A stretch of DNA of 64,000 nucleotides from Leptospirales bacterium (GCA_013297885.1 JAAFIR010000007.1:78536-142535); one strand, 5' to 3'. Counted from the first letter of the stretch, positions 8,700-17,712 are shown. Made by a program: numbers and translations. The notes: a model not told the origin generated them from the sequence alone.

Positions 8700-9770
8700 A
8701 TGAAGTATAAAATCTTAATTATAGATGATGATGAAGTTTCCAGTCTTTTGTTAAGAAAAATTTTAATGAATTTGAGTTACGAAGTAATAATTGCAAATTC
8801 TGGAATCGAAGGAATTAACATGGTTAATACTGAACTTCCAGATATTGTGCTTTGTGATTTATATTTAGGTGATGTTGATGGTTTTTTAGTTGGAGTGTCA
8901 GTTAAAGCTGATCCAGTGACATCAGAAATTCCGCTAATCATGATGTCAGCTGATTATTCAGAATCAGTTGTTGTGAATGCACTTGAAAATAATTTTGTGG
9001 ATTTTGTTTCTAAACCGATTCGTAAAGCAGAACTTGCACTTAGAATTTCAAATGTTTTAAAAATGAAACAAAAAGAAAAAGAACTTGTTGAACTTAATTT
9101 AAAATTAGATAAAGAAAAAAAGATTTTATCCAAATACTTCTCGAATGAATTCGTTGAATCAGTATTAAATGAAGAAATTCCTTTAGATTTAAATGGTGAT
9201 ATTTTAGATGTTACTATTTTGTTTTTTGATTTGAGAAATTCTACTTCCATTTCGGAAATTTTATCACCTGAAGAATTTGCTGAGTTTTTAAGTTCAATGT
9301 TTACAGATATAATGGATTTAATTACAGGAACAAAAGGTTCAGTAAATAAATTACTAGGTGATGGTTTAATGGCAACATTTGGTTGTCCTTTTCCAAATCC
9401 TGAAGATACTTTAAATGCAGTAAAATGTGCAAAAAAGATTTTAGAATACTTTAAAACTTTTAATCAATTTAAACCAGATAAATTAAAAGATGAAGTAAAA
9501 TTCGGAATTGGAATTTCTACTGGAAGAGTATTTGCAGGAAATATTGGCTCTGTAAGAAGAATGGAATATACTGTTCTAGGTGAGGCAGTAAATATTGCTT
9601 CCAGACTTGAAGCAATTACAAAAACAGTTGGCAAACCAATTATTATTGATGGAAACACAAAAAATTTATTAAATGGAAAAATTCTTTCTACTAAAGAAGA
9701 TATTGATCATGTTAGAGGTAAAAAAGGGCAAGTTGAAATATATTCTTTAGATGAAATTTTAGGGGAATAA
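8700..9770 (+). CDS. Response regulator with class III adenylate cyclase output
   Basis: A 356-residue protein with a receiver domain at residues 1-120 (acidic pocket 'IIDDDE', phospho-acceptor D53 in '[12 protein letters not shown]', Lys in '[10 protein letters not shown]') and a class III cyclase domain at 160-355. Metal-binding Asp residues are present in '[10 protein letters not shown]' and '[11 protein letters not shown]', the adenine-selecting Lys in 'SVNKLLGDG' and the Thr in '[16 protein letters not shown]', which also carries the transition-state Asn and Arg. It should make cAMP in response to phosphorylation. It starts 10 bases after the kinase and is the output of the operon. Its end overlaps convergent pdxH by 12 bases. 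Confidence 0.92.
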   Translation: MKYKILIIDDDEVSSLLLRKILMNLSYEVIIANSGIEGINMVNTELPDIVLCDLYLGDVDGFLVGVSVKADPVTSEIPLIMMSADYSESVVVNALENNFVDFVSKPIRKAELALRISNVLKMKQKEKELVELNLKLDKEKKILSKYFSNEFVESVLNEEIPLDLNGDILDVTILFFDLRNSTSISEILSPEEFAEFLSSMFTDIMDLITGTKGSVNKLLGDGLMATFGCPFPNPEDTLNAVKCAKKILEYFKTFNQFKPDKLKDEVKFGIGISTGRVFAGNIGSVRRMEYTVLGEAVNIASRLEAITKTVGKPIIIDGNTKNLLNGKILSTKEDIDHVRGKKGQVEIYSLDEILGE

Positions 9771-10400
9771 TCTATTTAACTTCCAACCAGACTGAGTTTT
9801 TTTAAATGCCAATCTATCATGTAGTCTGCTTGGTCGCCCTTGCCAAAATTCAAAATAATTAGGTTTTAAAATATAACCACCCCAGTTTTTGGGAAATGGA
9901 ACTTTTTTGTTTTCGTAAAAAACTTTGTATTCAGAAAATTTTTGTTCTAGTTCAGATTTTGAATTTAAAATTTCACTTTGATTCGAAATAAATGCCCCAA
10001 TTTGGCTATCTTTTGGTCTGGAGTAAAAATATTCCTCTGAAATTTTTTTGGATATTTTTGAAACTTTTCCTTCAATTCTAATTTGTTTTTCTAAAACATC
10101 CCAAAAAAATAAAATTGATGCATTAGGATTTTCTAATATATCATCTGCCTTTCTACTTTCATAATTTGTAAAAAAAATAAATCCTTTTTTGGAAAAATCT
10201 TTTAATAGTACAATCCTAGAGCTTACAATGCCTTTCTTATTTGCAGTGGAAAGACACATTGCATTTGCTTCTAAAATTTTTGAATCGTTTGCAAATTTGA
10301 ACCAATTTTCAAATTCTAAAAATGGATTTTTTGAAATTTGATTTTCTGATAATTCTGATTTAGAATAATTTTGCCTCATTGATGAAATATTTTTTTTCAA
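9759..10400 (-). CDS. pdxH: Pyridoxamine 5'-phosphate oxidase
   Basis: A 213-residue FMN enzyme of normal PdxH length that oxidises PNP or PMP to pyridoxal phosphate. Signatures are '[20 protein letters not shown]' (FMN site), '[18 protein letters not shown]', the dimer-contact region '[17 protein letters not shown]' and the C-terminal '[15 protein letters not shown]' with 'WKLNRLFP' (usually RLAP). It lies 2 bases after the glycosyltransferase gene on the same strand, so it is probably co-transcribed. Its last bases overlap the convergent cyclase gene. Confidence 0.95.
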   Translation of the reverse strand: MKKNISSMRQNYSKSELSENQISKNPFLEFENWFKFANDSKILEANAMCLSTANKKGIVSSRIVLLKDFSKKGFIFFTNYESRKADDILENPNASILFFWDVLEKQIRIEGKVSKISKKISEEYFYSRPKDSQIGAFISNQSEILNSKSELEQKFSEYKVFYENKKVPFPKNWGGYILKPNYFEFWQGRPSRLHDRLAFKKTQSGWKLNRLFP

Positions 10401-10402
10401 AT

Positions 10403-11287
10403 TTATCTCCCAAAAAACTTTTTTATAGAATTATTTAAATCACTAAAACCAGTTTTAAATTTTTCTTCAAGCTCATTTGCTTTACTTGATAAATTTGTAG
10501 AGAATTGACTTAATTGTTTATCTAGATTAATAATTCCAGATTCAATTTCATTGAGTAATTTTTTTTGTTTCTCTTTTTCTAAAGTTTCAAAATTTCCAAA
10601 TTCATATTCCACAATTTCGTCTTTCACTGAACCTTTTGTTAAAAGATGAAGTTCTACTTGAATGTATTTTTGGAGTAGGGCAAGTCTTCCTTCTTTATCG
10701 AGTCTTCTCACGCTTACTTTTAATGAAGTGCTTTTTAAAAATTTTAACGGTCTAAATTTTGTTGCTCTAGTAACTAGATCATGATCTTCAGCAATTAAGA
10801 CTTTCTCATCAAAACCATTAATTCGATTAAATAGTCTTCTATTTATAAAAATACAAAATCCAGCAGCACGAGGATTTATATTTAAATTTACTTTTACAAT
10901 TAAATTTGATAGATCAAATAAAACCTTATCAATATTCAAATCTGAAATGGGAAGAAATTCACAAGTCGCTAAATCAATATAATTTTCATCTAATTCAATA
11001 ATTGCTTTTTCTAAAAAATCTGGTGGGATTACTACATCTGAATCAAAGAAAAATAAAAACTCACCGCTTGCAACTTCTGCTCCACGATTTCTTCCGGGAC
11101 CAGGCATTCCGCCTTTTACAACTTTTACTCCAAAAGAATTTGCAATTTCAACAGTTTTGTCTTTTGAACCAGCATCAGCTAAAATAATTTCATAGTCTTT
11201 ATAAGTTTGTTTAGATATAGAATCCAATAATAATGGAATAAATTTTTCTTCGTTTAATGATGGTATGACGATGCTTACTCTTGGCAT
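10403..11287 (-). CDS. Family 2 glycosyltransferase with coiled-coil tail
   Basis: A 294-residue protein. Residues 1-220 are a GT-A fold: '[19 protein letters not shown]', '[18 protein letters not shown]', the metal-binding DxD in '[10 protein letters not shown]' and '[15 protein letters not shown]'. It would transfer a sugar from a nucleotide-sugar donor; the acceptor cannot be told. The last 70 residues are charged and predicted coiled coil ('[15 protein letters not shown]' onward) and are not part of the usual fold. The gene is upstream of pdxH by 2 bases. Confidence 0.82.
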   Translation of the reverse strand: MPRVSIVIPSLNEEKFIPLLLDSISKQTYKDYEIILADAGSKDKTVEIANSFGVKVVKGGMPGPGRNRGAEVASGEFLFFFDSDVVIPPDFLEKAIIELDENYIDLATCEFLPISDLNIDKVLFDLSNLIVKVNLNINPRAAGFCIFINRRLFNRINGFDEKVLIAEDHDLVTRATKFRPLKFLKSTSLKVSVRRLDKEGRLALLQKYIQVELHLLTKGSVKDEIVEYEFGNFETLEKEKQKKLLNEIESGIINLDKQLSQFSTNLSSKANELEEKFKTGFSDLNNSIKKFFGR

Positions 11288-11356
11288 TATGAGTTCCTTA
11301 GGATATAATTTTTAGTCATTATATTTTTAGAAAAAAATTTTGATAGTTAAAAAAAA

Positions 11357-11695
11357 CTATGATTTTAACTTTTCATTTTCTAAATGTCGAGTGGAATCTC
11401 TTTCTGTATTTTTTTTAATAGTAGAAAGAAGTGCATCTTCCAAAGAAATATTCATTTGGTTTGCAAGACAAATCAGCACAAATAAAATATCTCCCATTTC
11501 AGAAGGAATGTCTTTTTTTTTGTCTTCTTTTTTAAAAGATTGATCTCCATAAACTCTAGCCATTAGTTTGGAAAACTCACCAACTTCTTCTACTAAAATT
11601 GCTAAATTAGTAAGTTCAGAAAAATACCTGACACCAAAAGTTTTGATCCAATCGTCAACTTTTTTTTGAGCATCATTTAAACTAAGTTCGCTCAT
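11357..11695 (-). CDS. MazG-like nucleotide pyrophosphohydrolase
   Basis: A 112-residue single MazG domain with the metal-binding pattern 'LVEEVGEFSKLMARVYG' followed by 'IPSEMGDILFVLICLANQ' (the EExxE ... ExxD arrangement) and 'LEDALLSTIKKNTERD'. Such enzymes hydrolyse (d)NTPs to monophosphate and pyrophosphate, usually for nucleotide-pool cleaning. The length matches single-domain members rather than two-domain MazG. Its start overlaps the end of the preceding DUF1574 gene by four bases, so the two form one unit, though a functional link is not obvious. Confidence 0.88.
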   Translation of the reverse strand: MSELSLNDAQKKVDDWIKTFGVRYFSELTNLAILVEEVGEFSKLMARVYGDQSFKKEDKKKDIPSEMGDILFVLICLANQMNISLEDALLSTIKKNTERDSTRHLENEKLKS

Positions 11696-12726
11696 TTTAA
11701 TTTATCAAGAACATAATTAGTAATTTCGTTATAACAAGCTCCACTTAAATGATGTGGATCCAAAAATTTTTTACATTGAATTTTATCTAAATAATTACTC
11801 AGATCAATGATTGGAATTTGTTTTGATTCAAAATATTTTTTTTTGTTTTCTACAAAAGCAGTATAATTTTTATTTTGGTTCAGTAAATCTTGGTAAGGTT
11901 TTGAAAGAAGTGGTCTGTAAATATAAAGTTTGATTTGGTTTTCATTTGCAAGACGAATAAATTCTTCAATGGATTTTACTTGTGTTTCAGATTCTTTAAA
12001 ATTGAAATATTGGGTTTTGTAAAAAATTTCAGAATCTTTTTTTAAAGCTTCATCACTAGGTTCATAAGAAAATAAATTTGGAATTCCACCAAAATTTTTT
12101 TCAACTGCTTCATCCACTTTGTTTAAAAATAATTCTCTCATAATTCTGGATTTTTCATTTTTAATTCTGTCAAACACTACGGGAAGTTTTACAGGAAAAC
12201 GAAACATTGAAAGCTCGCTAGAAATAAAAAAAGTTTCAAGCTCTGAACGAGAAAAAAAATTCCAATATTTAAATATAAATTTATAATTATAAGAAAATTT
12301 TAAAGCATATTCATTTGCTTCTTCTTTTGTTGTCTCAGGAATAATTTCCAAAATTGCATAATCAATTTTGATTCCAGATTTTAAAATTTCAGTGAGATTA
12401 AACAATAAATAAGAAGGTGTTGCCATTGGTGCTGAAAAATTGTAAGTGATTAAATTTGGATTTTTTTTCTGGATATAATCTTTTGAAAATTCTCCCATAT
12501 GAGAAGTTCCAAATAAAACGAGTAATTTTTCATCTTTTCTATTTTTATGAAAATTTTCTAACTGGTTTAAAAGTTTTTTCTTACAATCATAAAAAGTAAA
12601 CTCTGGTCTTGACTCAGTAAAATTTCTAAAAAATTCTAAACCAAATAATTTATCAAAAAAATAAATTCCTAAAAAAAGAATCACGGGATAAAATAAAAAT
12701 TTTTTCTGAAAAAAAGTATCACTCAT
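11692..12726 (-). CDS. DUF1574 / SGNH-like envelope protein, copy 1
   Basis: A 344-residue protein with an N-terminal membrane anchor (about residues 10-28) and a large extracytoplasmic domain. 'LLVLFGTSHMGEFSKDYI' and the distal 'FLDPHHLSGACYN' look like the G-x-S block and D-x-x-H block of SGNH-type acyl-transfer or hydrolase folds. A second member at 48196-49320 shares the same plan. In this lineage such proteins are often next to MBOAT acyltransferases; here the nearest MBOAT is 3.6 kb away. Proposed role: O-acylation of a surface glycan or lipid (inference). Confidence 0.65.
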   Translation of the reverse strand: MSDTFFQKKFLFYPVILFLGIYFFDKLFGLEFFRNFTESRPEFTFYDCKKKLLNQLENFHKNRKDEKLLVLFGTSHMGEFSKDYIQKKNPNLITYNFSAPMATPSYLLFNLTEILKSGIKIDYAILEIIPETTKEEANEYALKFSYNYKFIFKYWNFFSRSELETFFISSELSMFRFPVKLPVVFDRIKNEKSRIMRELFLNKVDEAVEKNFGGIPNLFSYEPSDEALKKDSEIFYKTQYFNFKESETQVKSIEEFIRLANENQIKLYIYRPLLSKPYQDLLNQNKNYTAFVENKKKYFESKQIPIIDLSNYLDKIQCKKFLDPHHLSGACYNEITNYVLDKLK

Positions 12727-12798
12727 TTGCTCTAGACTTTAAATAAATCCAATTAAATCAATCTTAAAATAAGCTGATTTTCAATGTAAGTTTTTTTT

Positions 12799-12984
12799 GG
12801 TGAATTTTTCCCAAAGCACAGCTTTGGAATGCAAAATTAAAAATGAAAAATTAGGAATTAAAGTCTCATCCAAGTTTTAATTTTACATTTTTAATTTTCC
12901 TAAAAAGGTTGGAAAAACCGTGCTTTCAACTCTTGTCAAAAAATTTAATACAAAATTTTTCGACACCGTTTCAATCACGTTCAC
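12799..12984 (+). repeat. Dispersed two-hairpin repeat, copy B (enlarged stem 1)
   Basis: GGTGAATTTTTCC opens the element and GGAAAAACCGTGCTTTCAA closes stem 1, which is enlarged to over 100 bases by an internal, itself palindromic, AT-rich insert. Stem-loop 2 pairs GTCAAAAAATTT with AAAATTTTTCGAC. The 3' end is CCGTTTCAATCACGTTCAC. Most of the 12727-13459 gap is otherwise relic sequence (transposase N-terminus, a second partial repeat) and the glnA terminator. Confidence 0.75.
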
Positions 12985-13075
12985 TAGAATTGAAAAATCT
13001 TTTTTTTGAAAAATAAAATTTCACAACACAAAGCGAAGAAATATCTATCCCAATATAAAAATTAACCTTATTCAT
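12971..13075 (-). pseudogene. N-terminal relic of an IS110-type transposase
   Basis: On the minus strand an ATG at 13075, preceded by AAAAGGAGAA, begins 'MNKVNFYIGIDISS', which looks like the first strand of IS110/IS1111-family (DEDD) transposases with the first catalytic Asp in 'GID'. After about 14 codons the similarity ends; the frame runs through unrelated residues into repeat copy B and stops at 12971. The perfect ribosome site and the abrupt break suggest a deletion remnant. No terminal repeats could be identified. It could also be a chance resemblance, since only 14 residues are informative. Confidence 0.45.
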
Positions 13076-13336
13076 AAAATTCTCCTTTTAAGAAAAAAAG
13101 ATGACCGAACAATATTTGAATGAACTTTTTCCACGATACTGATTTACATAGTGAAATCGATTACTCTATTTAGTTTTATCAAACAATACTATAGAGCCTT
13201 GTTCGCTATTTAGGTTGTAAACCTTGAAAGTGATGGTAGGCTTCTTCTACAGTTTGTTCTGTGAACTTTTTTAGTGATAATTTAAAACAGGAAAATAGTC
13301 ACTTTTTTATCTGAATTGAATAATCTTTCAATAAAA

Positions 13337-13389
13337 TCCCTTCCTTCTCAAGGGAAGGGATTTAGGGTTAGGTGAAAAGAAAAATTCGC
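13337..13389 (-). repeat. Partial repeat with ACCTAACCCT hairpin module (copy M)
   Basis: Read on the minus strand: GCGAATTTTTC, then CACCTAACCCT, then a hairpin TCCCTTCCCTTGAGAAGGAAGGGA. The same order, GCGAATTTTT then ACCTAACCCT then a CCC/GGG hairpin, occurs at 16246-16291. These look like truncated or alternative versions of the dispersed element, keeping only its 5' end. Confidence 0.5.
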
Positions 13390-13402
13390 AAAGAAAATTG
13401 CC

Positions 13403-13438
13403 AAAAAAAAGCCCTCGATTTCTCGAAGGCTTTTTTTT
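13403..13438 (-). terminator. Rho-independent terminator of glnA
   Basis: An A8 tract, stem GCCYTCGA / TCGAAGGC (13411-13418 and 13423-13430, loop TTTC) and a T8 tract, 22 bases past the glnA stop on the minus strand. It is close to symmetrical, so it could also work for transcription from the left. It is the clearest intrinsic terminator in the window. Confidence 0.9.
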
Positions 13439-13459
13439 GTCTTGATCGTTTAACTTTGA

Positions 13460-15637
13460 TTAAACGATGAACAACATTTCTGAATAAGTTGGGAGTGGCC
13501 AGAAAGCAGAATCCACTATTAATTCTAACTTGTCAGCAACTTCACGAACTTCATTCATTTTTGGAATTACAGAAGATTTAAAATGCTCAGCGTGTTTTAA
13601 AACATCAGAATCTTCATGGTCAAGAGCTTTTTCTAAAGCATCCAATTTTGATTTTAATTGGTTGTTTAATCCAGCTACATCTTTTAAGTGTTCCAATTGC
13701 TCTTTCACAGAATCAGCACCAAGTAAATCTTTAGTTTCAGAAATACTTTCAGCAATTTGACCTTGGTACAAAATACAAGCTGGGAGAATTTGTCTTCTTC
13801 CCATATCAAGAGTAGTTTGACCTTCTTGGTTAATTACTTTATTGTATGCTTCAAGAGTGATTACATAACGGCTTTCTAATTCTTTTGCACTCATTACTTT
13901 GTATTTTTCAAACAAAGCAATTTTGTCTTTAGTGATTAAAGCAGGCATTGCATCTACTAAAGTTGCAAAATTTGGTAGTCCACGTTTTGCAGCTTCTTGT
14001 TTCCAAGCATCTGAATAATTATCACCATTAAACACAATTCTTTTGTGTTTTTTGATATTATCAGTTAGAACTTCTGATACAGCAGTTGCAACAGTTGCAC
14101 CACCCTTGATTTTAGATTCAAGCTCAGTAGCAATATCATCTAGTGCTTCAGCAACAATTGTGTTTAAGAAACAGTTTGGATCTCCAAGAGATAATGAAGA
14201 AGGAACTGCTCTAAACTCAAATTTGTTTCCAGTAAATGCAAATGGAGAAGTTCTGTTTCTATCAGTTGTATCTTTTGGAAATTTTGGAAGAGTGGAAACT
14301 CCAAGTTCCATAAATGTTTCTGGTTTAGAAGATTTTGCAGGACCTTTTTCAAGTTGCTCAATGATGTCATTTAATTGGTCACCAAGAAATGCTGAAATGA
14401 TAGCTGGAGGAGCTTCGTTTGCACCAAGTCTATGATCGTTACCAGGATTAGAAATTGCTACTCTTAAAAGATCACCATATTTATCAACACCACGTAATGT
14501 TGCTACAAGGAATACTAAAAATTGTGCATTGTTATGTGGATTGTCACCAGGCTCTAATAAATTTTGACCGTCATTTGAACTCATTGACCAGTTGTTGTGT
14601 TTTCCAGAACCGTTTACACCTTTAAATGGTTTTTCATGTAAAAGACAAGCAAGACCATGTTTGTTTGCAGTTTTTTTCAAAACATCCATAACTAGTTGGT
14701 TGTGATCCATTGCTATGTTTGTAGTAGAATAGATTGGAGCAATTTCGTATTGAGAAGGAGCAACTTCATTGTGACGAGTTTTTGCGTTTACACCAAGTAG
14801 CCATAACTCAGCTTCCACTTCTTTCATAAATTCCAAAATTCTTGGTTTGATAGAACCAAAATATTGGTCTTCAGATTCTTGACCTTTTGGAGGTTTTGCA
14901 CCAAATAAAGATCTACCAGTTAAAATTAAATCTTGTCTTAGGTTGAAGAAATTTTTATCAATACAAAAATATTCTTGTTCTGGACCAACAGTAGTTGTAA
15001 CTCTAGTTGCTTCATTGTTTCCAAAAATTTTTAGAATTCTAAGTGCATGTGTAGATAAAACATCCATGGAACGAAGAAGAGGAATTTTTTTATCAAGTGC
15101 TTCGCCTGTGTAAGAACAAAATGCTGTTGGAATTACAAGAGTAGTGTCTCTTACAAATGCAGGAGAAGTTGCATCCCATGCAGTGTATCCTCTTGCTTCA
15201 AATGTAGCTCTTGAACCACCAGATGGAAATGAAGAAGCATCTGGTTCACCTTTCACTAATTCTTTTCCACTAAATTCCATGATTGCTTCAAAGCCCTCTT
15301 GTGGAGAAATAAATGAATCATGTTTTTCAGCAGTGAGTCCAGTTAGGGGGTGAAACCAATGAGTGTAATGAGTTGCACCAAGTTCTAATGCCCAATCTTT
15401 CATTGCATTTGCAACAGCATCTGCGATAGTTGGATCAAGTGCTTTTCCATCATTGATTGTTTTTTTGAGTGATTTATAAACAGCTTTTGGTAATCTTTCT
15501 TGCATTACCTTATCATTAAATACTTTGCTTCCAAATAATTCTGGAACCGGAGTTACTGAAAAGTCATATTCAGATTCTACATGTAATAAATCAGAGATTC
15601 TTGCAATCGCATCCTGTCTTGCAGTTCTAAGAGTCAT
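13460..15637 (-). CDS. glnN: Type III glutamine synthetase
   Basis: A 725-residue enzyme making glutamine from glutamate, ammonia and ATP; the length and sequence are of the GSIII (GlnN) class, not the 450-residue GSI. Diagnostic stretches are 'VPELFGSKVFND', 'THYTHWFHPLTGLTAEKHDS', 'FPSGGSRATFEARGYTAWD', 'ARTRHNEVAPSQYE'-like 'TRHNEVAPSQYEIAPIY', 'GSGKHNNWS' and 'LGANEAPPAIISAFLG'. The C-terminal 100 residues form the helical GSIII extension. A ribosome site AAGGTAGAA precedes the ATG, and a strong terminator follows. It is monocistronic. An inverted pair CTATCTC / GAGATAG lies 30-80 bases upstream of the start, possibly regulatory. Confidence 0.95.
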   Translation of the reverse strand: MTLRTARQDAIARISDLLHVESEYDFSVTPVPELFGSKVFNDKVMQERLPKAVYKSLKKTINDGKALDPTIADAVANAMKDWALELGATHYTHWFHPLTGLTAEKHDSFISPQEGFEAIMEFSGKELVKGEPDASSFPSGGSRATFEARGYTAWDATSPAFVRDTTLVIPTAFCSYTGEALDKKIPLLRSMDVLSTHALRILKIFGNNEATRVTTTVGPEQEYFCIDKNFFNLRQDLILTGRSLFGAKPPKGQESEDQYFGSIKPRILEFMKEVEAELWLLGVNAKTRHNEVAPSQYEIAPIYSTTNIAMDHNQLVMDVLKKTANKHGLACLLHEKPFKGVNGSGKHNNWSMSSNDGQNLLEPGDNPHNNAQFLVFLVATLRGVDKYGDLLRVAISNPGNDHRLGANEAPPAIISAFLGDQLNDIIEQLEKGPAKSSKPETFMELGVSTLPKFPKDTTDRNRTSPFAFTGNKFEFRAVPSSLSLGDPNCFLNTIVAEALDDIATELESKIKGGATVATAVSEVLTDNIKKHKRIVFNGDNYSDAWKQEAAKRGLPNFATLVDAMPALITKDKIALFEKYKVMSAKELESRYVITLEAYNKVINQEGQTTLDMGRRQILPACILYQGQIAESISETKDLLGADSVKEQLEHLKDVAGLNNQLKSKLDALEKALDHEDSDVLKHAEHFKSSVIPKMNEVREVADKLELIVDSAFWPLPTYSEMLFIV

Positions 15638-15746
15638 AAGTTCTACCTTAACCTTAATTTTTTCTAGTCATTTTACTATCTCTAAAGCTAGGCTTTTTTG
15701 AAAATGAAATTTTAACTTGAGATAGCTTGTTTTTGGATTTTTTTTC

Positions 15747-15854
15747 TGGCGATACTTGATTTCCAATTTTTGGAAATCAAGTCCGAGCTGCTTCATGCTT
15801 CGCTAACGCTTCGGTCTCTTCGAGACTCTGGCGACACTTCCGCATCTCTATCGC
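15747..15854 (+). repeat. Dispersed two-hairpin repeat, copy J (divergent)
   Basis: Opens with GGCGA, then a stem with perfect 10-base arms ACTTGATTTCC / GGAAATCAAGT, then CCGAGCTGCTTCATGCTTCGC in place of the usual CNGGGCTTTCNGCT, further short hairpins including GTCTCTTCGAGAC, and closes with ACTTCCGCATCTCTATCGC. The GCGA / TCGC ends are kept. It lies upstream of glnA. From 15855 to 16091 the sequence is less AT-rich in part (15880-15970) but I recognise no gene or element in it. Confidence 0.6.
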
Positions 15855-16091
15855 AAAGAATTATCCAATTAAATTGATGCAAGTTTTGTACCGTGAGGAA
15901 CTAGTCGATCGATACAACAACAAATTCTGCTGACATTGAAATCTGACTACAATCTGGATTAATTTTCCTGGTTTAAAGTAATCCTTTTTAAATAAATTTT
16001 GATATTCATATAATCTTAAGTAGAATTATTTTTCAAATTGAAAAATTTTTCACTCGTATAAATCAAATCAATTAATTCAAAAAAATTTATA

Positions 16092-16241
16092 TTATTCATT
16101 TTTCCCTTCTACAATTTTGATTTCTTCTTCAGTTAAGTAGTACAATTTATAAATGGATTGATCAATTACAGAGTCCAAAATTAAAAATTCTTTATTTGCT
16201 ATTAAAATCTCTTTTTTTATTTGTATTGAATAAAGTTTTTC
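16092..16241 (-). pseudogene. C-terminal relic of a type IIG / TaqI-like restriction-modification protein
   Basis: On the minus strand an open stretch without a start codon reads '...FLILDSVIDQSIYKLYYL' then 'TEEEIKIVEGKNE' and stops at 16092. The pattern 'ID..IYKLYGLTEEEIKIVEG' is the characteristic C-terminus of Eco57I-type and related N6-adenine methylase/endonuclease proteins, which are usually about 1000 residues. Only about 48 codons remain, bounded upstream by an in-frame stop and by a repeat fragment. It is therefore a decayed remnant, a sign of a lost mobile or defence gene at this site. Confidence 0.6.
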
Positions 16242-16245
16242 TTAA

Positions 16246-16291
16246 GCCCCTTCCCTGTGAGGCTAACAGGGTTAGGTAAAAAAATTCGCCC
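16246..16291 (-). repeat. Partial repeat with ACCTAACCCT hairpin module (copy L)
   Basis: Minus strand: GGGCGAATTTTTTT, ACCTAACCCT, then a CCCTGTTAGCCTCACAGGG hairpin. It carries the 5' end of the dispersed element and the same module as 13337-13389. It sits 5 bases after the MBOAT stop codon, so on the minus strand it could act as a weak terminator. Confidence 0.5.
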
Positions 16292-16296
16292 AAAGT

Positions 16297-17712
16297 TCAA
16301 AACTGAAAGTAAATAAAATCTCCACCACCGTCTCCAAATAATGCAAGCAATATAAACATTACAAAACTAAAAATAGGAATGAGAACCTTTTCTAATTTTT
16401 TAAATTTTATAAGTTTAGAATAATCGTATTGCAACCAGTTTAATAAAAATCCTATTAAAACATAAAGAATGATTTGGTCTCTTGTTCCAACTGTGATTCC
16501 ATTGTTTAAAGAAAAAAAAGTATAACTGAGTCTTTTCATTAAGACTATTGAATCTGTTCCAGCAGAGCCTGATCTAAAAAAAATTGCAGACATAGAAAAA
16601 AAGAAGAAAATTAATACACGTTTAAAAAATTTTAAAAATTCATTTTTGGGAGTGAGATTAATTTCTTTTGCTTGAAAAATTCTTTCTATCCAAAGTAAAA
16701 TTCCAAAATACGCACCCCAAAAAACAAATGCTAAATTTGAACCATGCCAAAAACCACCAAGCACCATTGTTAAAAACATATTCCAATTGCTTCCATGAAA
16801 TCCTTTTTTGTTTCCACCAAGTGGAATGTACAAATAATCTCTTAGCCAAGTAGAAAGTGTGATATGCCATCTAGTCCAAAGCTCTGTAAAACTTGCTGAA
16901 TAAAAAGGTCCTTTAAAATTTTCTGGAATATCAAAACCGACAAGAAGAGCAAGCCCTCTTGCAATATCAGTGTAGCCAGAAAAGTCGCAATACACTTGGA
17001 TTGCAAATCCCAAAAAGCCCAAAAAAATTGAAGTATAATGGTATTTTTCAGGACTAAAAAAAATTGGATTTATTAAACCCCCAATATTATCTGCAATCAC
17101 TACTTTTTTAAATAAACCTAAGAGTAAAAATAATATTCCTTGATTCATTGAATCTTTTGTGATAATTGGAGAATTAATTTTTGGCAAAAAATCAAATGTT
17201 CTCATAATGGGACCAGCAATTAGCTGAGGAAAAAAAATAATAAAAAGTGTATAATCAAAAAAAGAAATTTTTTCTTTAACATTCTCCCTATGAATATCCA
17301 TTTGAATAGCAATTAACTGAAATGTATAAAATGAAATTGCAAGTGGCAAAATGATATTGTACTCTTTGGACAAATCTAAAAATAAATTTGAGTTTGATAA
17401 TTTATAAAAACTATCTAAGAAAAAATAAAAATATTTAAAAAAAGCTAAATTGATTAAGTTTAAAACTAAAATAAATCCCAAAACAAAATTTGTATTTTCC
17501 CCATTTTGTTTTTTTTTAAGTAATAAATTACTAAAATAATAGTTGATACTGATTACTGAAAAAAAATGAATTGTTGCTAGAACATCATAATACAAATAAA
17601 ATAAAAAAGAAGATAAAAATAAAATATATTTTTTAAATTTATCTTCCACATTCCAATAAATTATATAAGTGAAAAAAAATAAAATTAGAAATGGAATGGA
17701 ATTAAATAGCAT
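16297..17712 (-). CDS. MBOAT O-acyltransferase, copy 1
   Basis: A 471-residue multi-pass inner-membrane protein (about 10-11 hydrophobic segments) of the AlgI/DltB branch. Family marks are 'FFPQLIAGPIMRTFDFLPK', 'YCDFSGYTDIARGLALLVG', 'FWTRWHITLS'-like 'LWTRWHITLSTWLRDYLYIP' and the catalytic His region 'LGGFWHGSNLAFVFWG'. Members move acyl groups across or at the membrane onto glycans, teichoic acids or lipids. Start and stop overlap sppA by one base. A second, independent MBOAT is at 49286-50767. The acyl acceptor is unknown. Confidence 0.92.
   Translation of the reverse strand: MLFNSIPFLILFFFTYIIYWNVEDKFKKYILFLSSFLFYLYYDVLATIHFFSVISINYYFSNLLLKKKQNGENTNFVLGFILVLNLINLAFFKYFYFFLDSFYKLSNSNLFLDLSKEYNIILPLAISFYTFQLIAIQMDIHRENVKEKISFFDYTLFIIFFPQLIAGPIMRTFDFLPKINSPIITKDSMNQGILFLLLGLFKKVVIADNIGGLINPIFFSPEKYHYTSIFLGFLGFAIQVYCDFSGYTDIARGLALLVGFDIPENFKGPFYSASFTELWTRWHITLSTWLRDYLYIPLGGNKKGFHGSNWNMFLTMVLGGFWHGSNLAFVFWGAYFGILLWIERIFQAKEINLTPKNEFLKFFKRVLIFFFFSMSAIFFRSGSAGTDSIVLMKRLSYTFFSLNNGITVGTRDQIILYVLIGFLLNWLQYDYSKLIKFKKLEKVLIPIFSFVMFILLALFGDGGGDFIYFQF

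Noticed and set aside
11340..11543. Plus-strand open frame opposite mazG
   Set aside because: Shadow frame; the minus-strand MazG domain is complete and conserved.
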